Positions 1 to 5,554 of a stretch of 5,554 bases of DNA are shown one piece after another (position 1 is the stretch's first letter; each line of letters starts with the position of its first letter). The translations under genes and the position numbers were made by a program. The DNA comes from an uncultured bacterium (GTDB taxonomy: Bacteria > Cyanobacteriota > Vampirovibrionia > Gastranaerophilales > Gastranaerophilaceae). The notes below the pieces were generated by a model. That model was not told the origin of the DNA. It did not search any database and saw only the letters and a program-made list of their open reading frames with translations. Location: the NCBI GenBank assembly GCA_947365485.1, contig CANAXK010000115.1, positions 1 through 5,554 of the forward strand, read 5' to 3'.

Positions 1-1647
1 CCCTCTATTCCCCTCAAGAATCTTTCTGTACTTAACAATCTTCTTGAAAAGGTTTGGATTCTGCTTGTCCAAACCTTGAGCCTTGAAAGATTTTTCAAGC
101 GCATCCATCGGGTTGAATGCCTCACCGCGCTCAACAGCCTTGAAATACTCTTCCTCAAACTCTAACGGGATTTTTGGGGTGTAATTCAGGGTTTTATCAG
201 TGTTTCTGAGGTATTCACCTTTAAGTCCTAAAGCTTCCATAAAAAATATCATGTTGTTGTAAGCTGAAACTGGCTCGGCTAGCTTGGCTTTCATAAACTC
301 TTTTGCATCCATCAATTTTTCTTTTGGAATCTTAAGAATCTTTGCCAGAGCCTCTGCCTGCTTTTCAGAAAAATTTATACGCTTAGAATCATGGTTTGTT
401 GCACCTATTATGAAACTTTCTTTATTCCAGCCGCGCTCAAGAAAATTCCTGTTACTCCCCCAATCATTTGAAAGATAGTCAGATGTGTAAATCTTTACCC
501 TGTCCTTGACAAAAGGCTTCAAGCTGCTTCCCTCATATATGTTAAAATCATCAGGCGAGGTCACAAATTCGTGCATGATGTTTTTCAAATCATAACTTGA
601 GCCCTTAACCTTTTTCACCTCATCATCAATAATATTAAGTATCCTAGCGCCCAGCTCCTTTTTCGTTTTAGAATCCGGCTTAATTACTGGTTGGGATGCG
701 TAAGTCCAAGAAGCGTCAACCCTCATCCCGTCAAATCTTTGGGCGTAGAGGCGGACTTTTTCTCTCAAGAGTTTTTCTGCCTCGGGATTGTCATAATCCA
801 GTGCAGGCAAGCCCCAGCCAATCTGCGCGTCTTTTATAAACGCCTTAGGATGCGCCCAGACTTCGTCGTAAGAAAACCCGCATGGCAAGTCGCCGTTGAG
901 TTTTAAACCTTTAGAATTGAGTGTCTCTTTTGCTTTTTTGAGACTCTCTTCTGCAAGGAATTGTTTGAACTTGTAAAAATCAATTGTTTCACCTTTTTGT
1001 TTGTAAATCTCCGCAATCCTCTTCTCCTTATCAGGATGCTCAAAAAGGTTCTTGTCAATTTCCGGCCAGCGTTTGTAGTCGTGGGTTCCGTTAATCTCAC
1101 GAAGCGCCCTGTAGAGTCCTTTTGGCTCAAGCCAAAAGTTATTCTTCTGTTTGAACGCTTCAAACTCCTGCTTTCTGGAAGAATCCATTCTGTTATAAAG
1201 CTTCTTGAGGATTTTTTCAGAAACAGAATCAAACTCAACAACATTTTTGAAGTTGACTCTGTCTTTAATATTATTTGCTTTTACAATTTCCTGAAATTCA
1301 GAATCTGTAACATAGGATTTGATATCAATAACATGGTTTCCCAAATCCATTGTTGTTCCCGAATAAATCGGGTACTGGCCACTATGCGAATGGTACTGAC
1401 CAACCGGAAGAATCTGGATTTCGTTTACCCCCCAGTATTTTTTAGCAAAATCAAAAAATTTGAGACTCTCATCTGTTCCGAGATTACCCACGCCTGTCTG
1501 GCTTGGAAGCGAGCTTGCAGGCACAATAAGTATTGACTTACCCTTGTTTCCGGCAAGTTTTTTACCTCTTGTGAGGGTGTCAGAAAAATCCGCCTCGTTT
1601 TTAGGCTTCATTTTGAAACTTAGAGCTTGGTTAGTACTAATCTTCAT
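1..1647 (-). CDS. malQ: 4-alpha-glucanotransferase (GH77, MalQ/amylomaltase family), C-terminus beyond left edge
   Basis: The leftward frame is open from ATG 1647-1645 to base 1: 549 residues, no internal stop, stop codon outside the window. The family transfers alpha-1,4-glucan segments between maltodextrins or glycogen in the cytoplasm. GH77 blocks appear in order: SSLPSQTGVGNLG (45-57), IQILPVG (77-83), QYPIYSG (91-97) then LGNH (102-105), GDLP (252-255) with EVWAHP (262-267), WG (278-279), FDGMRVDASW (305-314), MHEF (358-361), NHDS (419-422) and GLKGEYLRN (474-482). By spacing against Thermus amylomaltase, D311 would be the nucleophile, E360 the acid/base and D421 the third carboxylate. 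The usual RIDHFRG reads RVDASW, AEDLG is not recognisable, and the PPDYFS-type loop before the WG motif is absent, so this is a divergent member. About 500 residues is usual for short GH77, so the visible part should contain nearly the whole catalytic domain. No signal peptide is seen. No clear Shine-Dalgarno precedes the ATG; the start rests on homology beginning near residue 40 and on the N-terminus shared with the gene at 2985-3791. Family call strong, exact substrate unknown. Confidence 0.88.
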   Translation of the reverse strand, partial: MKISTNQALSFKMKPKNEADFSDTLTRGKKLAGNKGKSILIVPASSLPSQTGVGNLGTDESLKFFDFAKKYWGVNEIQILPVGQYHSHSGQYPIYSGTTMDLGNHVIDIKSYVTDSEFQEIVKANNIKDRVNFKNVVEFDSVSEKILKKLYNRMDSSRKQEFEAFKQKNNFWLEPKGLYRALREINGTHDYKRWPEIDKNLFEHPDKEKRIAEIYKQKGETIDFYKFKQFLAEESLKKAKETLNSKGLKLNGDLPCGFSYDEVWAHPKAFIKDAQIGWGLPALDYDNPEAEKLLREKVRLYAQRFDGMRVDASWTYASQPVIKPDSKTKKELGARILNIIDDEVKKVKGSSYDLKNIMHEFVTSPDDFNIYEGSSLKPFVKDRVKIYTSDYLSNDWGSNRNFLERGWNKESFIIGATNHDSKRINFSEKQAEALAKILKIPKEKLMDAKEFMKAKLAEPVSAYNNMIFFMEALGLKGEYLRNTDKTLNYTPKIPLEFEEEYFKAVERGEAFNPMDALEKSFKAQGLDKQNPNLFKKIVKYRKILEGNRG

Positions 1648-1699
1648 AAACACACATCCATATATATTAAAACTCAAAAACCAAAATTTTTGCCCGTTT

Positions 1700-1728
1700 T
1701 ATGTAGAATTGTTAAAACTATCTGATAA
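1700..1728 (-). promoter_or_regulatory. Weak candidate promoter for the GH77 gene
   Basis: Read leftward, TTATCA (1728-1723) is separated by 17 bases from TACATA (1705-1700). These match the sigma-70 consensus at 4 of 6 and 3 of 6 positions and would give a leader of roughly 45 bases. The whole gap is AT-rich, so chance matches are likely. A further AT run (TTAATATATATGG, just upstream of the start) could serve instead. Confidence 0.25.
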
Positions 1729-1731
1729 AAA

Positions 1732-1760
1732 TTGCATTAACTATTTATTTAATATACGAT
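1732..1760 (+). promoter_or_regulatory. Candidate sigma-70 promoter for the SLH-protein gene
   Basis: TTGCAT (1732-1737) is followed after exactly 17 bases by TACGAT (1755-1760). This is a reasonable housekeeping pair, placing the transcript start near 1767 and leaving a leader of about 30 bases with the Shine-Dalgarno in it. It lies in the 148-base gap shared with the divergent GH77 gene. The hexamers were seen by eye in AT-rich DNA and are not proof. Confidence 0.45.
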
Positions 1761-1781
1761 TAAAATAAAAGAAGCAGTGAA

Positions 1782-1789
1782 AAGGAGGA
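1782..1789 (+). promoter_or_regulatory. Strong ribosome binding site of the SLH-protein gene
   Basis: AAGGAGGA is a near-perfect Shine-Dalgarno, with AGGAGG ending 7 bases before ATG 1796. It fixes the start and suggests high translation. It contrasts with both leftward genes of the window, which have no comparable site. Confidence 0.85.
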
Positions 1790-1795
1790 CTCTTA

Positions 1796-2944
1796 ATGTT
1801 CAAAAAATTATTTAAAGGTTTGTTTGTTTTAAGCACGCTTTTTATGCTTAACAACCCTGCAAACGCTTTTTATACTGATATGAATGAAAGCCACTGGGCG
1901 TATCAGTCAATCAAATTCTTAACAGAAGTTGGAGTTGTTGTCGGCTACCCGGATGGTACATATAAACCGGATATCCCTGTAACACGTGCTGAGTTTGCTT
2001 CAATGGCAATCAAGGCACTTGGTCAGGAAGACGCAAACGTTACGCAGGATATTCACTTCTCTGACGTAGATCCTGGTTTCTGGGCTTACCATATTATCCA
2101 GAAAGCTGTTTATTTTGACTTGATTCCGGACGCAAAAGGCGAAAGATTCAGACCTTTTGACCCTGTTACAAGAGCAGAAGCTATCTCAATCGCTGTAAAC
2201 GCGCTTACTACACAGCAAATCAGCGAACAAAAAGCTCAAGATATCATTTCAAAGAGCTACGAAGACTACACCCAGATGCCTGCATGGTTCCTTATCGCAG
2301 CAGGTAAAGCTCAACTGCTTGACTTAATCATCGTCATGCCGGGCAACGAAGGCAAATTGGAATCAGACAGACCTGCTAACAGAGCAGAAGTTGCTGCAAT
2401 CCTTTACAAAATGATGCAGGAAGCAAAGCTTAACCCGAACGCTAAGCTGGCTGAATGCATGCAAAAGAGAACTGCTGACGGTTATATCGTAGACAACGTA
2501 AGAGTTCAGGGCTCTATCGGTATTATTCCGGCAGGCTCAATCTTCCCTATCAAGCTTGAAACAGTTGTAGGTTCGCAAATCTCTAACGTTACTGATATCT
2601 ACACAGCAAAAGCTCCTAAGAACATCGTAACAAAAGAAAAATACCTTCTGATTTCCGAAGGCAGCGACCTCAAAGGTCAGGTAAAACATGTTGAAAGAGC
2701 TAAATTGTTCAAAAAGAACGGTGAAGTTATCATCAAGAACGAGCTTCTTGTTACACCAAACGACCAGGCTGTAATGCTTTACGGCGTTGCAACTCTTGAC
2801 CCTGACAAAAAGAATGCTTTCATGACCTGGTTCAGAAAAGTATTCAAAGGCGACAAGGTTCTTACAATGCCGGGACAGATTGTTAACATCAGACTTCTCG
2901 GACCATTGAAGATTGATTTGACTAACGGATATATTTACGAATAG
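1796..2944 (+). CDS. Secreted protein with three N-terminal SLH domains and a beta-rich C-terminal domain
   Basis: This 382-residue protein starts with a Sec signal peptide: basic FKKLFK, hydrophobic GLFVLSTLFML, and a probable signal-peptidase I cut after ANA (residue 24). Three SLH repeats follow, at about 26-77, 88-137 and 155-207. Each begins with an aromatic/acidic block containing a Trp (SHWAYQSI, GFWAYHII, PAWFLIAA) and ends with the hallmark TRAEF (63-67), TRAEA (125-129) or NRAEV (195-199). GYPDGTYKP in repeat 1 is textbook SLH. SLH domains bind secondary cell-wall polymers or peptidoglycan, so the protein is probably held at the cell surface or in the periplasm. The remaining 170 residues hold no transmembrane helix and look beta-rich. 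Residues 244-302 (IPAGSIFPIKLET, then LLISEGSDLKG) resemble by eye the TrbI/VirB10-type beta fold; this is tentative. It is much shorter than cyanobacterial SLH porins (usually around 500 residues or more, one SLH), so I do not call it a porin. It has its own promoter and terminator, so is probably monocistronic. Confidence 0.9.
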   Translation: MFKKLFKGLFVLSTLFMLNNPANAFYTDMNESHWAYQSIKFLTEVGVVVGYPDGTYKPDIPVTRAEFASMAIKALGQEDANVTQDIHFSDVDPGFWAYHIIQKAVYFDLIPDAKGERFRPFDPVTRAEAISIAVNALTTQQISEQKAQDIISKSYEDYTQMPAWFLIAAGKAQLLDLIIVMPGNEGKLESDRPANRAEVAAILYKMMQEAKLNPNAKLAECMQKRTADGYIVDNVRVQGSIGIIPAGSIFPIKLETVVGSQISNVTDIYTAKAPKNIVTKEKYLLISEGSDLKGQVKHVERAKLFKKNGEVIIKNELLVTPNDQAVMLYGVATLDPDKKNAFMTWFRKVFKGDKVLTMPGQIVNIRLLGPLKIDLTNGYIYE

Positions 2945-2952
2945 TAATAAAT

Positions 2953-2986
2953 AAAAAAGGCGCTCCCTGCGGGAGCGTCTTTTTTT
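2953..2986. terminator. Bidirectional intrinsic terminator between converging genes
   Basis: CGCTCCC (2961-2967) pairs with GGGAGCG (2971-2977) around the 3-base loop TGC. A G-T and a G-C pair extend the stem to 9 pairs. It is flanked by A6 (2953-2958) on the left and T7 (2980-2986) on the right, so either strand gives a GC-rich hairpin followed by a U-tract. It ends the SLH gene 9 bases after its stop. In the other direction the TTA of the leftward gene's stop codon (2985-2987) lies inside the T-run, so that stop codon itself overlaps the terminator. Confidence 0.92.
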
Positions 2987-3791
2987 ATTCAACAACTTCC
3001 GGAGCTTTCTCAAAATACCCTGCAAACTTCCGTTTGTACTCCTCAAGCTCTGTGCAATAAGCCTCCAAATCAAGAGAAACACCTTTTGCAAGCGGGAAAG
3101 TTTTCACGCCGATTGCTTTGTACATGGCGCGCATAATCACGTTTGAGATAGCGTCGCTTCCCCTTTGCCATGGAGTTGCATGCGCCATTATCCACCGAAT
3201 CTCCGCAATAGCAGAATTAACCTCGTCCAAGTTTTCGGGTTTTACATCTTCTTTTATGTACTTCGGAAAAATTTTCTTGCTCAAACTAAATATTTTATCA
3301 AGAGCATCATTCACATATAGCGAAGAAGCATGTACTATCTCTTTATAATTATCTGAATAAATACGGGGTCTTGAAAATCTGATTCCCAGCATGGATTTAT
3401 TGGGCGATTCGGCAGTCTTGTCCAGCCTTGTTTCATAAGCGCTGTATCTGTTTTTACTATATGGAGTTATAATGTCGCACCAATCGCAGCACAGCCACCC
3501 TTGACGTTTTGTTCTCAAAATGCCAGTGAACTCTCTTTTGGATAAGGACATATCCTTTTGGTTTGCATCTCGAACCCCTGATATAACATATTTCAAAACA
3601 TTTTCAGCGGTTGTATTTTTCCTAATCAAACAAGCAGCAGTATCTGCTGTTTCAATGATTTTATATGCCCAATCCCTGTTCTTCCCGTATCCTCTAATTT
3701 TCACAAAGAAGTCATCATATTTGAAGTTCAACTTCGGAGAGTTGAGATTTGCGCTAAACATAGGGGAAGTATTAAAATTATTAATTCTCAT
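2985..3791 (-). CDS. Uncharacterised 268-residue protein with a CCxxC cluster and an HATPWQRGSDAI motif
   Basis: I do not recognise a named family. I take ATG 3791-3789 as the start (MRINNF...) because it matches the N-terminal pattern of the GH77 gene. An in-frame ATG at 3809 would add six residues (MCFSIV), and neither has a clear Shine-Dalgarno. Numbering from the chosen start, residues 1-25 are polar, Asn/Ser-rich and probably disordered. A charged globular region follows, with RGYGKNRDWAYKIIETAD (33-50). Next come a Cys cluster WLCCDWCD (C101, C102, C105) and a late helical region with IRWIMAHATPWQRGSDAI (198-215) followed by SLDLEAYCTELEEY. The H-x-x-P-x-x-RGS block looks like a conserved functional motif and resembles, from memory, C-terminal blocks in some bacterial effector-like proteins of unknown role; that is unverified. 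No signal peptide or membrane helix is seen. The gene is probably monocistronic, ending in the shared terminator. Coding potential is well supported by the compact layout and globular composition; function is unknown. Confidence 0.78.
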   Translation of the reverse strand: MRINNFNTSPMFSANLNSPKLNFKYDDFFVKIRGYGKNRDWAYKIIETADTAACLIRKNTTAENVLKYVISGVRDANQKDMSLSKREFTGILRTKRQGWLCCDWCDIITPYSKNRYSAYETRLDKTAESPNKSMLGIRFSRPRIYSDNYKEIVHASSLYVNDALDKIFSLSKKIFPKYIKEDVKPENLDEVNSAIAEIRWIMAHATPWQRGSDAISNVIMRAMYKAIGVKTFPLAKGVSLDLEAYCTELEEYKRKFAGYFEKAPEVVE

Positions 3792-3854
3792 AACAATACT
3801 AAAACACATAAAAAAACTTTTTGCGGGTCATGGCTTAATAAAATCTTAATAAAT

Positions 3855-3868
3855 GTTGTCTACACAAC
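3855..3868. promoter_or_regulatory. Small inverted repeat between the unknown gene and pflB, possible operator
   Basis: GTTGT CTAC ACAAC is a perfect 5-base inverted repeat with a 4-base spacer. It sits 24 bases upstream of the TATAAT at 3892 and therefore overlaps or abuts the -35 area of pflB. A second overlapping dyad, TACA CAAC TGTA (3861-3872), shares its bases. Its place fits a regulator site for pflB or for both divergent genes. It does not match the FNR (TTGAT-N4-ATCAA) or Rex (TTGTGA-N6-TCACAA) consensus. Confidence 0.3.
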
Positions 3869-3891
3869 TGTACTATATTTCATGTCCGGAG

Positions 3892-3897
3892 TATAAT
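3892..3897 (+). promoter_or_regulatory. Perfect -10 hexamer upstream of pflB
   Basis: TATAAT matches the sigma-70 -10 consensus at all six positions and would start the transcript near 3904, leaving a leader of about 54 bases. At 17-base spacing the -35 position reads TGTACT (3869-3874), a poor match. This suggests a promoter that depends on an activator, or that this AT-rich hexamer is not the true one. Confidence 0.45.
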
Positions 3898-3944
3898 ATT
3901 GTATAAGAAATAACAGGTAGTAAAATGTCATTAAGACAGAAAGA

Positions 3945-3951
3945 TAAGGAG
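3945..3951 (+). promoter_or_regulatory. Ribosome binding site that decides the pflB start
   Basis: TAAGGAG lies 6 bases before ATG 3958. An in-frame ATG at 3925 would add 11 residues ([11 protein letters not shown]) but has only a weak GG-containing stretch (CAGGTAG) upstream. The downstream start also gives MSEL, the same first four residues as E. coli PflB. Confidence 0.8.
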
Positions 3952-3957
3952 ATTAAA

Positions 3958-5554
3958 ATGTCAGAATTAACATTAGAAAAACAATCTTCTACAACAGATT
4001 TCGTTGGCGGCAAATGGCAGTCAGAAATCAATGTAAGAGATTTTATCCAGAAAAACTACACTTTGTACGAAGGTGATTCAAGCTTCCTAGCTGGACCAAC
4101 CGAAGCTACTACAAAATTGTGGGAAGAATGCTGCGAGCTCTTCAAAAAAGAACGCGAAAACGGTGGTGTTCTTGATATGGATACAAAAATCGTATCAACA
4201 ATCACTTCTCACGGTGCAGGCTACATCGACAAAAACCTCGAAACAATCGTTGGTTTGCAAACAGACGCACCTCTTAAAAGATCTCTTCAACCATTCGGCG
4301 GTATCAGAATGGCTGAAACATCTTGCAAATCTTATGGCTACGAAGTAGATTCAGAAGTTTCTGAAATCTTCACAAAATACAGAAAAACTCACAACCAGGG
4401 TGTATTTGATGTTTACACTCCGGAAATGAGAAAAGCGCGCCATTCTGCTATCTTAACAGGTCTTCCTGATGCTTACGGAAGAGGCAGAATCATAGGTGAC
4501 TACAGAAGAATTGCTCTTTATGGTATTGACAGATTAATCGAAGACAAAAAAGCTCAGCACGCTTCTCTTGACGGAGAAATGACTCCTGATAAAATTCAAT
4601 TAAAAGAAGAAATCGCTGAACAAATCAGAGCTCTACAAGAAATGGCTGAATTGGGCGATACTTACGGTTTTGATATCAGAAAACCTGCTTCAAACGCTAA
4701 AGAAGCTATTCAATGGTTATACTTCGGTTACTTGTCAGCTGTTAAAGAACAAAACGGTGCTGCAATGTCAATCGGCAGAACTTCAACTTTCTTGGACATC
4801 TTCATCGAAAGAGATTTGAGAAACGGTGTTATCACTGAAGAACAAGCTCAAGAAATGATTGACCACTTAATCATGAAGTTAAGATTAGTTAAGTTTGCAA
4901 GAACTCCTGAATACAATTCATTGTTCTCAGGAGACCCAACTTGGGTAACTGAATCAATTGCGGGTGTTGGTATTGACGGACGTCCATTAGTTACTAAGAA
5001 CTCTTTCCGTTACCTTCACACTCTTGAAAACCTTGGTACTTCTCCAGAGCCAAACTTGACAGTATTGTGGTCTAAGAAATTACCTCACGGTTTCAAGCAG
5101 TACGCTGCGCACATTTCTATCACAACTTCATCTATCCAGTACGAAAACGACGATATGATGAGAGTTACTCACGGTGACGATTACGCAATCGCTTGCTGCG
5201 TATCTTCAATGGTTGTTGGTAAAGAAATGCAGTTCTTCGGCGCTCGTGCTAACCTGGCTAAGTGCTTGCTTTACGCAATCAACGGTGGTGTTGACGAAAG
5301 ACTTAAAGAACAAATCGGTCCTAAGTTCAGACCAATTACTTCTGAATACCTTAACTACGATGAAGTAATGGAAAGATATGAAGACATGATGGAATGGCTT
5401 GCAGGTTTGTATGTTAACACATTGAACTGCATCCACTACATGCACGACAAATACTGCTACGAAAGATCTCAAATGGCTCTTCACGACAGAGACGTTAAGA
5501 GATACTTCGCAACAGGTATTGCAGGGCTTTCAGTTGTTGCTGACTCACTTTCTG
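3958..5554 (+). CDS. pflB: Formate C-acetyltransferase (pyruvate formate-lyase), C-terminus beyond right edge
   Basis: PflB is a cytoplasmic glycyl-radical enzyme that converts pyruvate and CoA to acetyl-CoA and formate during anaerobic fermentation. It needs activation by a radical-SAM enzyme (PflA), which is not in this window. The visible 532 residues align almost without gaps to E. coli PflB (760 residues). Signatures include [74 protein letters not shown] and [24 protein letters not shown] carries the catalytic Cys pair, here C413-C414 (bases 5194-5199), equivalent to Cys418-Cys419. [31 protein letters not shown] and ALHDRD follow. The C-terminal glycyl-radical block (RVSGYA in E. coli) lies past the edge, so radical competence cannot be checked. 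No frameshift is seen. It is divergent from the unknown gene at 2985-3791, with its own -10 and Shine-Dalgarno. Full-length PflB strongly favours this over glycerol dehydratase-type or PflD-like relatives. Confidence 0.98.
   Translation, partial: MSELTLEKQSSTTDFVGGKWQSEINVRDFIQKNYTLYEGDSSFLAGPTEATTKLWEECCELFKKERENGGVLDMDTKIVSTITSHGAGYIDKNLETIVGLQTDAPLKRSLQPFGGIRMAETSCKSYGYEVDSEVSEIFTKYRKTHNQGVFDVYTPEMRKARHSAILTGLPDAYGRGRIIGDYRRIALYGIDRLIEDKKAQHASLDGEMTPDKIQLKEEIAEQIRALQEMAELGDTYGFDIRKPASNAKEAIQWLYFGYLSAVKEQNGAAMSIGRTSTFLDIFIERDLRNGVITEEQAQEMIDHLIMKLRLVKFARTPEYNSLFSGDPTWVTESIAGVGIDGRPLVTKNSFRYLHTLENLGTSPEPNLTVLWSKKLPHGFKQYAAHISITTSSIQYENDDMMRVTHGDDYAIACCVSSMVVGKEMQFFGARANLAKCLLYAINGGVDERLKEQIGPKFRPITSEYLNYDEVMERYEDMMEWLAGLYVNTLNCIHYMHDKYCYERSQMALHDRDVKRYFATGIAGLSVVADSLS

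Noticed and set aside
961..1536. Rightward open frame of 191 codons
   Set aside because: It lies wholly antisense to the GH77 gene, whose conserved motifs continue through this region. Its translation is Phe/Leu/Arg-rich and non-globular, and no Shine-Dalgarno or promoter precedes it.
1460..1768. Rightward frame of 102 codons reaching into the gap before the SLH gene
   Set aside because: Most of it is antisense to the conserved GH77 N-terminal region and the rest runs through AT-rich promoter DNA; no ribosome site.
1796..2944. Annotation of the SLH protein as a cyanobacterial-type SLH porin
   Set aside because: Too short, three SLH repeats rather than one, and no visible run of alternating strands long enough for a 16-strand outer-membrane barrel ending in an aromatic residue.
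2537..3091. Leftward open frame of 184 codons overlapping the SLH gene, the terminator and the unknown gene
   Set aside because: It would run through a strong bidirectional terminator and antisense to the SLH coding region, with no conserved features. It is a shadow of two well-supported genes.
3925..3957. Upstream in-frame ATG for pflB adding 11 residues
   Set aside because: The TAAGGAG at 3945-3951 points to ATG 3958, and the protein from there matches the E. coli PflB start (MSEL). The upstream ATG has only weak ribosome-site similarity.
5206..5484. Leftward open frame of 92 codons inside pflB
   Set aside because: Antisense to highly conserved PflB sequence; its Val/Phe/His-rich translation is what complementing these codons produces.

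Overview
This AT-rich window holds four genes arranged as two divergent pairs. The left pair is a leftward GH77 4-alpha-glucanotransferase (cut by the left edge) and a rightward secreted SLH-domain protein. The right pair is a leftward unknown protein and a rightward pyruvate formate-lyase (cut by the right edge). The two central genes converge on one hairpin terminator that appears to work in both directions. Gaps between genes are short (about 150-170 bases at the divergent junctions, about 40 bases at the convergent one), and no stretch over 300 bases lacks a gene. I see no tRNA, rRNA, CRISPR array, insertion sequence or phage gene.

Organism: pyruvate formate-lyase implies fermentative, anaerobic life. 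A signal-peptide protein with three SLH repeats implies a cell envelope that binds SLH domains (many Firmicutes, Cyanobacteria and their non-photosynthetic relatives, Thermus/Deinococcus). Together with the AT-rich, lysine- and asparagine-rich coding and an unusual shared N-terminus on two genes, my best guess is a gut-type non-photosynthetic cyanobacterial relative (Gastranaerophilales/Vampirovibrionia, formerly Melainabacteria). This is inference; a clostridial origin is not excluded.

Layout: 1-1647 (-) GH77 enzyme, 549 residues visible; 1648-1795 divergent promoter region; 1796-2944 (+) SLH protein with signal peptide; about 2953-2986 bidirectional terminator; 2985-3791 (-) unknown 268-residue protein; 3792-3957 divergent promoter region with a small dyad; 3958-5554 (+) pflB, 532 residues visible.

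Working together: GH77 remodels maltodextrins or glycogen into glycolytic sugar, and PflB disposes of the resulting pyruvate as acetyl-CoA and formate. The two are compatible parts of a fermentative sugar economy but are not in one operon. The most interesting signal is that the two leftward genes, unrelated in sequence, both begin with a short similar N-terminus (M-[K/R]-I, polar N/S/T residues, then an aromatic F within about 12 residues) and both lack a clear Shine-Dalgarno. The two rightward genes have strong Shine-Dalgarno sequences and no such N-terminus.
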